Positions 17,579-26,696 of a stretch of 45,321 nucleotides of DNA are shown here, one piece after another. The position numbers and the translations under genes were made by a program. The notes beneath the pieces were generated by a model that searched no databases, was not told the origin of the DNA, and saw only the letters and a list, made by a program, of their open reading frames with translations. Source of the stretch: Clostridium ihumii AP5 (GTDB lineage: Bacteria > Bacillota > Clostridia > Clostridiales > Clostridiaceae); the NCBI RefSeq assembly GCF_000612845.1, contig NZ_CCAT010000048.1:1-45321 (forward strand), in the 5' to 3' direction. Positions within the stretch are counted from its first letter, which is position 1. Each line of letters starts with the position of its first letter.

Positions 17579-18378
17579 AGGCATATTTAAGTTTTTTTAG
17601 GATAAGATTTATAAATGGGCTTCAATATAGAGCTGCCGCTTATGCAGGAATAGTAACTCAATTAGCATGGGGATTCATGTATATTATGTTATATCATGCT
17701 TTTTATAGAAGCAATCCATCGGCTGTACCTATGGAAATTTCAAAACTTTCAACGTATATATGGTTACAACAAAGTTTTCTAGCATTATTTATGACTTGGT
17801 TTTTAGAGAAAGATATACTGGAGTTAGTATCAAGTGGAAATGTTGCATATGAAATGTGTAGACCATTAAAGATATATGATATGTGGTTTATGAAAAATTT
17901 AGCAACTAGAGTATCAAAGACAACATTAAGATTTGCACCAATATTAATAATTACAGCTTTTTTGCCACAAGCATATAAATTTAACGTACCTAATTCATTT
18001 ATAGAATTTATACTATTCTTAATATCTATGATATTAGGAACTATTGTTGTTATTGCATATTGTATGCTTATTTATATATTTAGTTTTTATACTATATCAT
18101 CTAAAGGTGTTGAAATAGTTATGATTATGGTAGCAGACTTTTTTTCGGGCGGTGTTATTCCATTACCATTATTACCAGATAACCTAAAAAAATTTATTTA
18201 CATAACACCTTTTGCATCTATGCAAAATGCTCCATTTAGAATATATATAGGTGACACACAAATTAAAAGTGCTTTGATTTCTATAGTATTACAATTATTT
18301 TGGGCTATAGTATTAATTTTTATTGGAAAAATTATAATGAAAAAAGCAATGAAAAAAGTTGTAGTGCAAGGAGGTTAA
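17575..18378 (+). CDS. ABC-2 permease, COG4587 type
   Basis: The 267-residue membrane protein has six predicted helices. It begins MKAYLSFFRIRFINGLQYRA, and the pattern of a Trp-rich second helix and LEKDILELVSSGNVAYEMCRPL is typical of the COG4587 permease. The family motif FFSGGVIPLPLLP appears near residue 195. It overlaps the ATPase gene by 4 bases (ATGA) and is 4 bases from the next permease, so the three are one translational unit. Confidence 0.88.
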   Translation: MKAYLSFFRIRFINGLQYRAAAYAGIVTQLAWGFMYIMLYHAFYRSNPSAVPMEISKLSTYIWLQQSFLALFMTWFLEKDILELVSSGNVAYEMCRPLKIYDMWFMKNLATRVSKTTLRFAPILIITAFLPQAYKFNVPNSFIEFILFLISMILGTIVVIAYCMLIYIFSFYTISSKGVEIVMIMVADFFSGGVIPLPLLPDNLKKFIYITPFASMQNAPFRIYIGDTQIKSALISIVLQLFWAIVLIFIGKIIMKKAMKKVVVQGG

Positions 18379-18382
18379 GGTT

Positions 18383-19165
18383 GTGAAGTTGTATTTAAAA
18401 TATTTTTCAATACATTTAAGATCTGCTATGGAGTATAAAACATCATTCTTTTTCACTATATTTGGACAAGCCATTGCAACAATACTTTCATTTTTAGGAA
18501 TGTATTTTTTGTTTGAGAGATTTGGCAGCGTAGATGGATATACATTTAACGAAGTATTATTATGCTTTAGTACTATACTTATGTCATTTGCATTAGCAGA
18601 ATGTTTTGGAAGAGGCTTTGATAGATTTTCAGTTATAATATCTAATGGAGAGTTTGATAGGATAATGTTAAGACCAAGAAATGAAATTATTCAAGTCTTA
18701 GGGAGTAAAATAGAATTTTCACGAGTTGGTCGTTTAATTCAAGCTGGAATAATTTTTATATATGCAATAATTACTTGTGATATAGGTTTTACTATAGGAA
18801 AAGTATTCACATTAATGCTTATGATAATAGGAGGTACAGTTCTATTTTTTAGTCTATTTATGATATATGCAGCAATATGCTTTTTTACTATAGAGGGATT
18901 AGAATTTATGAACATATTTACAGATGGAGGAAGAGAAATAGCGCAATATCCACTAAGTATATATAAAAAGTGGATATTGAAATTTTTTACATTTGTAGTA
19001 CCATTAGCATTTGTTAACTACTATCCTTTCTTATATTTAATAAATAGGGTTAGTAAAAATACATGGTTATATATGATATCACCAATATGTGCAATATTAT
19101 TTATTATACCTTCATATATTTTATGGAGAATAGGAGTTAGACATTATAAATCTACAGGATCATAA
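18383..19165 (+). CDS. ABC-2 permease, COG3694 type
   Basis: The 260-residue, six-helix permease contains ECFGRGFDRFSVIISNGEFDRIMLRPRN, the COG3694 hallmark (a cytoplasmic loop just after the second helix), and FVVPLAFVNYYPFLYL toward the C-terminus. GTG is the start, with AAGGAGG about eight bases upstream. It is last in the operon, before a strong terminator. Confidence 0.88.
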   Translation: MKLYLKYFSIHLRSAMEYKTSFFFTIFGQAIATILSFLGMYFLFERFGSVDGYTFNEVLLCFSTILMSFALAECFGRGFDRFSVIISNGEFDRIMLRPRNEIIQVLGSKIEFSRVGRLIQAGIIFIYAIITCDIGFTIGKVFTLMLMIIGGTVLFFSLFMIYAAICFFTIEGLEFMNIFTDGGREIAQYPLSIYKKWILKFFTFVVPLAFVNYYPFLYLINRVSKNTWLYMISPICAILFIIPSYILWRIGVRHYKSTGS

Positions 19166-19178
19166 AATTTAAATTAGA

Positions 19179-19230
19179 AATAAAGATTTATAAAAGGTAG
19201 TTATTGCTATATTTTTATAAATCTTTATTA
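19179..19230 (+). terminator. Terminator of the COG4586/4587/3694 operon
   Basis: Perfect 17-bp arms (19179-19195 and 19213-19229, AATAAAGATTTATAAAA and its complement) with a 17-nt loop. The rest of the gene-free interval to 19538 is AT-rich, with no other structure I can name. Confidence 0.87.
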
Positions 19231-19538
19231 AAATATAGCACCTATGTGTATTATAGATTCATACTTTTATAATTGTCATATAAGTTTCTTTCTATATTGA
19301 TATATTTTTTGTTTTTAATGGTAATATAATAATTTTCGTATAATAATAGTAATCAAAAATTTAATATGTAGTTTTTTATAAGTAATCTGCAAAATATAAT
19401 ATTCGATATGTACAGAAAGTGGAGAATATTTAATTAATTATTTATGAACTATATTGATAGGTGGGTTATTTAATAGTAAAATATTTTTAAAATAATTTTA
19501 ATTTTACTATAATTTAAATTAAAAGATAGGAGCTATAT

Positions 19539-20360
19539 ATGAGAGAAGAAAAGTTACAGCAGTTGAAAGAAATGCTACCATTAGTAAAGAAAATGGTTGA
19601 TGAAGATTTAGCTATAACTATATTTGATAGAGAAGGAACTGTTTTATATTTTCAAAAGGCAGATACATTCCCTTTGCATTTTGATATTGGATATAGAATT
19701 GAAAATAGAAATGATAAAATATTTGAGGCTATGAGGACAGGAAAAGTTATACATAATAAATTACCTAAAGAAGTTTTTGGGGTGGCAATTCAAGGTAATT
19801 TAGTTCCAGTTGAAGATGATGGACAAGTAGTGGGTATTATTACTTGTGCATTCTCAACAGAACACAAAGAAAAAATTGGTGAAGAAGCTATAGAAATGAA
19901 TAATGCACTTAATGAAACTAAAGATTCTATTAATGATATTAAGAATGGAGCAGTAGATTTATCAGGAGCATTAAATAATATTAAAGATATAATGAAGGTT
20001 GTAGAAAAAAATGTAAGTGATGTTGTATCAGTAGTTAATTCTATAAGAAGCAATGCATCAAGGTCTAATATATTATCATTAAATGCATCTATTGAGGCAG
20101 CTAAGGCAGGCGAAACAGGAAAAGGATTTACAATAGTTGCAAGTGAAATGGGTAAATTAGCAAAGATGAGTGGAGAATCTGCTAATCAAATTGATAAGGC
20201 GCTAAATGAAATGATTAAGTCCATAGAAGGTGTAGCAAAAGCGGTACATGGTTCAAATGATATAGCAGCTACTCAAGCTGAGGCTGTTCAAAAAATTACA
20301 TTAACACTAGAAAACATAACTCAATCAGCAAATTTAATATCAAAAACTATAAATAAATAA
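19539..20360 (+). CDS. Soluble methyl-accepting chemotaxis-like protein
   Basis: The 273-residue protein has no membrane segment. The N-terminal half (about 1-110) looks like a PAS-type or single-Cache-like sensor (ITIFDREGTVLYF, then GQVVGIITCAFS). The C-terminal half is a shortened receptor coiled coil with the signalling tip NILSLNASIEAAKAGETGKG (about 177-196) and GFTIVASEMGKLA. Similar short cytoplasmic receptors are known, for example YfmS of Bacillus. It may modulate a chemotaxis-type kinase elsewhere in the genome; no che gene is nearby. GGAG before the ATG supports the start. Confidence 0.88.
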   Translation: MREEKLQQLKEMLPLVKKMVDEDLAITIFDREGTVLYFQKADTFPLHFDIGYRIENRNDKIFEAMRTGKVIHNKLPKEVFGVAIQGNLVPVEDDGQVVGIITCAFSTEHKEKIGEEAIEMNNALNETKDSINDIKNGAVDLSGALNNIKDIMKVVEKNVSDVVSVVNSIRSNASRSNILSLNASIEAAKAGETGKGFTIVASEMGKLAKMSGESANQIDKALNEMIKSIEGVAKAVHGSNDIAATQAEAVQKITLTLENITQSANLISKTINK

Positions 20361-20365
20361 TAGTA

Positions 20366-20411
20366 AGAAAGGAATTGTAACTAATTTTGTTAACAATTCT
20401 TTCTTTATTTA
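20366..20411 (+). terminator. Terminator after the chemoreceptor gene
   Basis: An AAGAAAGGAATTGT / ACAATTCTTTCTTT type stem with AAC / GTT at the loop edge is followed by a T-rich tail. Confidence 0.82.
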
Positions 20412-20456
20412 AAGCATATTAATCATATACACTAAATATAATTTAAAAAAGCGTAG

Positions 20457-20488
20457 ATTAATATAGTTACATGAAGAACTATATTAAT
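20457..20488. repeat. Perfect 12-bp inverted repeat in a gene-free interval
   Basis: ATTAATATAGTT and its exact complement are separated by ACATGAAG. It lies within the 341-base interval 20361-20701, which otherwise holds only the preceding terminator and AT-rich DNA with the downstream ribosome-binding site. It may be an operator for a regulator, since it lacks a T-run. Confidence 0.5.
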
Positions 20489-20701
20489 ATTATGATAATT
20501 AATTTTTATATAATATAGCTACAACTATTTGAAGTATATAGTAAGGTGAACTAATATTAAATTGTTTTAAAATAAAAATATCTATATTTATAAAAAGTAT
20601 ACAGGTAAAATTTATATAAACAAATTATAACTATCTTTTTTAAAAAATATGAATATACATATAATATACTCGTATTTATAAAATCGAGGAGTGATTGTTT
20701 A

Positions 20702-21142
20702 ATGGGATATTATGAAGAAGATATATTGAAATATAAAAATTCTTCTTTAGAATACTTTGAAGGACTAATTAGTAAATATAAAGATATAGAAAATATAGAG
20801 GATGAAGAATTTATATTAGGATTGGAAGAATTAAAGGATGCAATTGAAAGCATAGAATATGGAATATTATTAAATTGCCAAAGTAATGAAGTTAGAAATG
20901 AAGTTAATAAATGGATAGATAGTTTTATAGAAGTATATGATACTAATTGGTCAGATAGTAAATGTAAAATATTAAGGCAAGAATTAGAAAATATTATTAA
21001 TGAGGTAGAAGAGTTAGAAGCAGAAAGTTTATATTATGCTAAAATTGCAAAACAGAAGTTAGCAAAAAGCAGAGAACTAAATAAATTTTTAAATGAATTG
21101 CAACAAAAAATGGAAGAAAATTGTTATATAAATTTAAATTAG
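20702..21142 (+). CDS. Unknown acidic coiled-coil protein
   Basis: The 146-residue soluble protein is rich in Glu and Lys, with long helical stretches and a likely coiled coil near 95-135 (ELENIINEVEELEAESLYYA). There is no signal peptide, membrane segment or recognisable motif. CGAGGAGTG upstream and a clean terminator downstream indicate a real single-gene unit. I do not recognise the family. Confidence 0.72.
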   Translation: MGYYEEDILKYKNSSLEYFEGLISKYKDIENIEDEEFILGLEELKDAIESIEYGILLNCQSNEVRNEVNKWIDSFIEVYDTNWSDSKCKILRQELENIINEVEELEAESLYYAKIAKQKLAKSRELNKFLNELQQKMEENCYINLN

Positions 21143-21164
21143 ATATAAATAACACAATATGGAT

Positions 21165-21195
21165 AAAGATGTTTGTATTTTCAAACATCTTTTTT
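21165..21195 (+). terminator. Intrinsic terminator
   Basis: Perfect 11-bp arms AAAGATGTTTG / CAAACATCTTT, then T5. Confidence 0.9.
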
Positions 21196-21424
21196 ATATA
21201 TGTATAAATATTAAATTTCTTCTATATAAAATTAAGATTTATAAAATTTTATACCAAAAATGAGGTGAGTTTTTTTTACTTTATATGATATAATAGTTTT
21301 AATTTCTAAAATATGTTAGATGGTATTTTAGAAATTAAGAGTTAATTAAATGCAAATTAATGCCAATATTCATAATATTATTTAATATATTATGAAGTTT
21401 TTTATTTACAAAGGAGGGGAATCT

Positions 21425-22813
21425 ATGGCAAAAATTTCAGAATTATTTGCGCCAAAAGACATGACAGAAGGAACGCCGTGGAAGAGAATTGTTGAATTTT
21501 CAATACCAATGCTAATAGGTAATATAGCTCAGCAACTCTATAATACAGCAGATTCTATAATTGTTGGTAAATATGTAGGAGATAACGCTCTTGCAGCAGT
21601 TGGAAGTGCATCACCAATATTGAATTTGTTACTTGTATTATTCGTCGGAATTTCAGTAGGTGCGGGAATTATGGTTTCACAGTATTTTGGAGCAAAAGAA
21701 CGTGAACATTTATCACATACAATAGGCATTTGTATATCGCTTACAGCTATTGCATCTGTGATAATAATGGTTATAGGTCCAATTGTTACAAAACCATTAC
21801 TTTTATTACTTAATACACCAGATGCAATACTTGATTGGTGTTCAAAATACCTTATAATATACTATTTAGGTATTGCAGGATTTGCTTATTACAATATTTT
21901 AGCAGGCGTTTTAAGAGGACTTGGAGATTCTATATCAGCACTTGTTTTCTTATTAATAGCAACAGTTTTAAATATAGGACTTGATATTTGGTTTGTAGCA
22001 GGACTTGACTGGGGAGTTCCAGGAGTTGCACTTGCAACAGTTATTGCACAAGGTGTGTCAGCAGTACTTTGCATTATTAAGCTAGCTACAATGAAGAGTA
22101 CTTTTGATTTGAATTTAAAAATGTTAAAGGTAGACAAAAAATATTCAATGAAACTTATAAAACTAGGGTTACCATCAGGACTAACACAAGCTATTTTTTC
22201 ATTAGCTATGATAGTTGTACAATCTTTAACTAATAGTTTTGGAGAAATGGTTATAGCTTGTAATGTAATAGTTATGCGTGTAGATGGATTTGCAATGATG
22301 CCTAACTTTACTTTTGGAAGTGCTATGACAACATATGCGGGTCAAAATATTGGTGCCAAAAAGATGGATAGGGTTGACAAAGGAACCAAAGATGGAACAA
22401 TGATTGCGGTTATGGTCTCAACTACTATAACAATTTTAATTTTAACTTTTGGCAAGTATTTAATGGCTATATTTACAGATACACAAGAATTAGTTGATTT
22501 AAGTATGCATATGATGAGGATTCTTTCATTAGGTTATATTGCTATGGCAGTAACACAAAGTTTATCAGGGGTTATGAGAGGCGCAGGAGATACAATGACA
22601 CCTATGTGGATTTCATTAATAACTACTGTAATACTACGTGTACCAATTGCGTATGGAGTTGCTTATTTAACAAGAAGTGCAGCATATCCTACAGGCAGAC
22701 CTGAATCTACATTTATATCTTTACTTGTTTCTTGGGTATTAGGAGCAGTAGTAACTGCGATTTTCTTTAAAAGAGGTAAGTGGAGAGAAAAAGGAATTAC
22801 AGGTGAAATTTAA
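21425..22813 (+). CDS. MATE-family efflux transporter
   Basis: The 462-residue, roughly 12-helix membrane protein has duplicated MATE halves. The N-terminal IVEFSIPMLIGNIAQQLYNTADSIIVG segment and the repeat-half start LIKLGLPSGL are characteristic. It exports drugs or metabolites by Na+ or H+ antiport. ATG 21425 is taken as the start because AAAGGAGGGG lies directly before it; ATG 21392 upstream has no such site. It is convergent with a second, different MATE gene. Confidence 0.93.
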   Translation: MAKISELFAPKDMTEGTPWKRIVEFSIPMLIGNIAQQLYNTADSIIVGKYVGDNALAAVGSASPILNLLLVLFVGISVGAGIMVSQYFGAKEREHLSHTIGICISLTAIASVIIMVIGPIVTKPLLLLLNTPDAILDWCSKYLIIYYLGIAGFAYYNILAGVLRGLGDSISALVFLLIATVLNIGLDIWFVAGLDWGVPGVALATVIAQGVSAVLCIIKLATMKSTFDLNLKMLKVDKKYSMKLIKLGLPSGLTQAIFSLAMIVVQSLTNSFGEMVIACNVIVMRVDGFAMMPNFTFGSAMTTYAGQNIGAKKMDRVDKGTKDGTMIAVMVSTTITILILTFGKYLMAIFTDTQELVDLSMHMMRILSLGYIAMAVTQSLSGVMRGAGDTMTPMWISLITTVILRVPIAYGVAYLTRSAAYPTGRPESTFISLLVSWVLGAVVTAIFFKRGKWREKGITGEI

Positions 22814-22821
22814 TTAAAATG

Positions 22822-22861
22822 CGAATGAATTCAATGCTAATATTAGTGTTGAATTCATTCG
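22822..22861. terminator. Long hairpin between convergent MATE genes
   Basis: Perfect 13-bp arms CGAATGAATTCAA / TTGAATTCATTCG enclose an inner palindrome CTAATATTAG. There is little T-run on the plus side and a moderately T-rich tail on the minus side. It probably insulates both genes. Confidence 0.72.
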
Positions 22862-22868
22862 AAGGACA

Positions 22869-24221
22869 TTACTTCTCTTTAAGGGAAGGCCAAACTGTAA
22901 AAATCATTGTTATGTAACAAGCTAAACCTCCTAAAAAATTAGAGATTGGTTCTGCTAAAAATACACCCATGATACCTAAATTAAACATTTTCGGTAGTGT
23001 TAATGTAAGTGGAACAACAATTATTATTTTACGTAATAATGAAAAAAAGATTGCTTGTTTAGATTTGCCAAGTGCTACATAAGTAGATTGTCCTGAAAAC
23101 TGTAAGGACATCATGAAAAATCCAAAGAAATACATATTCATAGCAGGAACAGTGCTTTTAATTAAAGCAGGATCACTATTAAATATTTTTATAAAAAATT
23201 CAGGAAATATTCTTAAGACTAACCATATTAAACTTGCATATATAATACAAACTATAGACATGAATTTAATACCACTTCTAACTCGTTCATATTTTTTTGC
23301 ACCATAGTTAAAACCTAAAACAGGCTGTGACCCATTAGTAATTCCATGAACAGGCATCATGATAATTTCACGAATTGAGTTAATAACAGTCATAACGCCT
23401 ATATATAAATCTCCACCATAAACTTGCAATGTAATATTGCAGATAGCTTGAACAATACTATTTGTTAGGGCCATAATGAAGCCAGATAAACCAAGCGAAA
23501 CAATTTGTTTTAGTATAGGTATCTTTATTTTGAAATTTTTATATTTAATTTTAAGAATTGCATTTTTGCCAGTTAAAAATTTTAAAACCCATATTGATGA
23601 TAAGCATTGTGAAATTATAGTTGCAATTGCTGCACCTTGTACACCCATATTTAATGCAAATATAAAAATAGGATCTAAAATAATATTTGTAATTGCACCA
23701 AGTAAAATAGTCATCATGCCGATTCTACCAAAGCCTTGAGAATTGATAAAACTATTCATACCAAGACTAATCATAACAAAAATACTTCCAAGAAGATAAA
23801 TAGTAATATAATTATTTGCATATGAAAATGTAGATTCACTAGCACCAAAAAGAAATAGGATAGGCTTTTTAAATATTAAACCTAATGCAGTAAGCAAAAC
23901 TCCAAAAACAATTAAAAGAGAAAAAGAATTTCCCATAATTTCTTCTGCTTCATCAATATTACCTTTTCCTCTTGCAATAGAACAGAGCGGAGCCCCACCC
24001 ATTCCAAATAAATTAGCAAATGCCATTATTATTGTAATAATAGGAAATGTAATTCCAACACCAGTAAGTGCTAAAGTTGAAGCATTTGGTATTCTGCCAA
24101 TATACATACGATCAACAACATTATAAAGAATGTTTATAAGTTGAGCTAATGTCATTGGTAATGCTAAATCTATTATACATTTAGGAACACTTCCTTTAGT
24201 AAAATCATTTTTTTGTCTCAT
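22869..24221 (-). CDS. MATE-family efflux transporter, MepA-like
   Basis: The 450-residue, 12-helix protein has SVPKCIIDLALPMTLAQLINILYNVVDRMYIG at the start, the MepA/DinF-branch motif (Asp and Arg in the first helices). The second half carries IVSLGLSGFIMALTNSIVQ and GSQPVLGFNYGAKKYERVR. It shares only the general fold with the neighbouring MATE pump, so the pair is not a recent duplication. The minus-strand ribosome-binding region GGGGGAGATACC precedes the ATG. A sigma/anti-sigma unit is divergent from it. Confidence 0.93.
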   Translation of the reverse strand: MRQKNDFTKGSVPKCIIDLALPMTLAQLINILYNVVDRMYIGRIPNASTLALTGVGITFPIITIIMAFANLFGMGGAPLCSIARGKGNIDEAEEIMGNSFSLLIVFGVLLTALGLIFKKPILFLFGASESTFSYANNYITIYLLGSIFVMISLGMNSFINSQGFGRIGMMTILLGAITNIILDPIFIFALNMGVQGAAIATIISQCLSSIWVLKFLTGKNAILKIKYKNFKIKIPILKQIVSLGLSGFIMALTNSIVQAICNITLQVYGGDLYIGVMTVINSIREIIMMPVHGITNGSQPVLGFNYGAKKYERVRSGIKFMSIVCIIYASLIWLVLRIFPEFFIKIFNSDPALIKSTVPAMNMYFFGFFMMSLQFSGQSTYVALGKSKQAIFFSLLRKIIIVVPLTLTLPKMFNLGIMGVFLAEPISNFLGGLACYITMIFTVWPSLKEK

Positions 24222-24458
24222 AGGTATCTCCCCCTAAACATAAATTTTAAACCAGATAAATATTACGAAATAATACAAATTTTTACACTATGTATATTAA
24301 TTATTATACAATTAAATAAGAAATTAATAAAATTATAATTTAAAATATAGGTAAAAATTATAAAAAATGTATACATTTTAAAATGTGGATTGTTATATAT
24401 ATGAAGGCAATTTAATTAGATGGGATTTTAAGCAATAAATAATTAGAAAGGATGAAAG

Positions 24459-24982
24459 ATGGAGCAAGATTTAGTTATAAACTTATATAAAAAGCAATTT
24501 AAAATAATATGTTTATATCTTGTCAAATGTGGTTGTTCTATTAGTGATGCAGAAGACATTGTGCATGATAGTTTTATAAAAGCTATAGAATATATGGATT
24601 CTGTTGAAGTTGAAAAACTTTCTTCATGGCTATTTAAGGTGGCTATGAATAACTATAAAAATAGAATAAAAAGAAAAAAATAATAAGTTTTGTTTCAATT
24701 AATGAAGAGCGATTTTACGAAAATATTGAAGATGAATGTAATGTAGAAAATGAGATAGTGCAAATGGAAAAAGCTTTAGAAGTATCGAAGGTTTTAAATG
24801 ATATGAAGGAAGAATATAGGTCACTTCTAATCTTAAAATATGAATTACAGTTAAGTTATAAAGAAATAAGCTTATTGTTGGGGACAGAAGAAACAAATGT
24901 AAAAACTTATTTATATAGGGCAAGAAATAAATTTAGGGAAGAATGGAGGGCTTTAAATGAAAGAAATAGAGGAAATCTTTGA
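24459..24982 (+). CDS. ECF-type sigma-70 factor, reading frame broken at an A7 run
   Basis: The first frame (24459-24683, 74 residues) carries region 2 with the family-typical SISDAEDIVHDSFIKA and ends in RIKRKK then TAA. The second half (from about 24680 in the -1 frame to 24982) carries region 4 (YRSLLILKYELQLSYKEISLLLG, then VKTYLYRARNKF). Joined, they give about 175 residues, the usual ECF length. The junction is A AAA AAA (24674-24680), an exact slippery heptamer in the upstream frame, directly before the stop. Either it is a one-base mutation or sequencing error, or translation or transcription slips -1 here. Overlap by 26 bp with a regulator-like gene supports an ECF/anti-sigma pair. 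Start ATG follows AAAGGATG. Confidence 0.8.
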
Positions 24983-25910
24983 TGAGAAGAAAATAAAGAA
25001 ATCAGTAAAAAAGGCTAAATTTAAATTAATTATTAAAATAGTTACTATATGTATAATAGTATTTTTAGTTGGTGGAGTTTTAAATTGGTTAATGTGTTTT
25101 AAGTTTAGTAATGATGCGTATGAAAAAAATGAAGTTGATGTTAAATTATCAATTCCAAATGGATATATAAGTGAAGCAAATGATATTTTTGGATTTTTAG
25201 GTGGACAGGGAACTTATAAAATATCAAAACAAATTGGAGATAAATCTATTATATTAGAAGATAGGACATCTTCATTTGGAATTAGTTTTTTTAAGATGTG
25301 TTATAGATTCTGTGGAGCGGGATATCATAAAAGTGGAGAGTGGCCAGTAGATTTTTGGGAAAATGGATATAAGAAAATGAGATTTTTTCATCCAGAAATT
25401 AAATATAAGGAATATCAAAATGATCTGGAGAAAATAGACAGCATTCCTGATGGAAAAATTATTGAAATGGCAATATCATTTGACAAAAAGTATAAAATAG
25501 TAAACATGCCTACAATGAAAAATAAATATAATTTTCCAGAGATAACATGGATATGGTTAAATGAATTCACAAATAAAAAAATGGATGAATACAAATATAA
25601 AGTTGATAACTATGATGCTAAAGCCAATGGAATTAGGGAATCAGAGGTATTAGGTTTAGAAATTTCACACGAAATTTATGGTAGTTATGACAATGATTAT
25701 GATGAATTGATAGAAAATTTAAAGAAAAGTAGATATAGATACAACAATGAACTATATGATGCAATTATGGAAAGAGGAAAGACATCAGCTGAAGATGCTG
25801 AAATCTTAGGTGTTATTGTTCAAGGAACAAAAGAAGAAATGAAAAAACTTATAAATAGCCCAGTAATAAAGGCTACATCAATTGGAATCGTAACAGACCC
25901 AGTCTATTAA
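24957..25910 (+). CDS. Anti-sigma factor-like membrane protein (sigma factor regulator N/C domains)
   Basis: The 317-residue protein has a short cytoplasmic N-terminus (about 1-22), one membrane segment (about 24-45) and a large extracytoplasmic part. The N-terminal region resembles Sigma_reg_N, and the C-terminal region with VLGLEISHEIYGSYDNDYDELIENL and ILGVIVQGTKEEMKKL resembles Sigma_reg_C. The start lies 26 bp inside the sigma gene, indicating translational coupling and a membrane-bound anti-sigma. The inducing signal is unknown. It remains intact although its sigma partner is frame-broken. Confidence 0.82.
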   Translation: MKEIEEIFDEKKIKKSVKKAKFKLIIKIVTICIIVFLVGGVLNWLMCFKFSNDAYEKNEVDVKLSIPNGYISEANDIFGFLGGQGTYKISKQIGDKSIILEDRTSSFGISFFKMCYRFCGAGYHKSGEWPVDFWENGYKKMRFFHPEIKYKEYQNDLEKIDSIPDGKIIEMAISFDKKYKIVNMPTMKNKYNFPEITWIWLNEFTNKKMDEYKYKVDNYDAKANGIRESEVLGLEISHEIYGSYDNDYDELIENLKKSRYRYNNELYDAIMERGKTSAEDAEILGVIVQGTKEEMKKLINSPVIKATSIGIVTDPVY

Positions 25911-25940
25911 GGATAAAGAACAGTTTATTCTTAATAGACT
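25901..25940 (+). terminator. Terminator overlapping the anti-sigma stop codon
   Basis: Seventeen-base arms (25901-25917 and 25924-25940, AGTCTATTAAG / CTTAATAGACT) include the stop codon in the 5' arm, then a T-rich tail. Confidence 0.82.
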
Positions 25941-26080
25941 GTTTCTATTTAAATAAAAATACCAATATATAATGTAACAAAAAATACATCAATTAAGAAA
26001 ATAAAAGGATTATAATGTAAGAAGGTTATTTTGATAATGTATGACAAATACAAAATGGAATAAATATTTATGGGGAATAC

Positions 26081-26656
26081 ATGGGGGAAAATAAAATGTT
26101 TATTAAAGAATATATAAAACATCCAAGAAAAGTAGGGGCTATTGCACCAAGCAGTAAGTATTTAGCTTATAAAATGATTAAAGAAATAAATTTTGAATTA
26201 GCAAAATGTATTGTAGAATATGGTCCAGGAACAGGAGCTTTTACAGAAAAAATATTAGCAAGAGCTAAAGATGATACTAAAATAATATTGTTAGAGGTTA
26301 ATGAAGAATTTTACTGCAAACTGAAAGAACTATATGGACACAAGAAAAATGTAATAATATTAAATGAAAGTGCAGAGAAAATAAGTGAAATAATAAAAAA
26401 ATATAATATAGAATTTGTAGATTATATAATTTCAGGGCTTCCATTTGCATCATTGCCAGAAGAGGTATCTATGAATATTTTAAAGGAAACGTCAAAGACA
26501 ATAGAAAAAAGAGGAGAATTTATAACTTTTCAATATACTTTATTTAAAAAAAATTTATTTAAAGAATTTTTTAATGAAATTGAAATTGATAAGACCTTTA
26601 GAAATTTACCACCTGCATATGTTTTGCAATGTAAAATGGAAAGTCAAAGTGTATAA
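26081..26656 (+). CDS. SAM-dependent methyltransferase, rRNA adenine dimethylase / phospholipid N-methyltransferase-like
   Basis: The 191-residue class I methyltransferase has motif I VEYGPGTGAF (about 45-54), acidic motif II LLEVNEEF (about 85-92), and SGLPFASLP in place of the NxPY of true adenine methyltransferases. The small size and SGLPF motif match the COG3963 branch (PmtA-like lipid methyltransferases) more than KsgA. ATG 26096 (MFIKEYIK), behind GGGGGAAA, is an equally good start, giving 186 residues. Downstream by 40 bp is an esterase gene, possibly co-transcribed. Substrate not determined. Confidence 0.83.
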   Translation: MGENKMFIKEYIKHPRKVGAIAPSSKYLAYKMIKEINFELAKCIVEYGPGTGAFTEKILARAKDDTKIILLEVNEEFYCKLKELYGHKKNVIILNESAEKISEIIKKYNIEFVDYIISGLPFASLPEEVSMNILKETSKTIEKRGEFITFQYTLFKKNLFKEFFNEIEIDKTFRNLPPAYVLQCKMESQSV

Positions 26657-26696
26657 AATTTAATTAGAATATTAGAAGGATAAAGGAAGTAATAAT

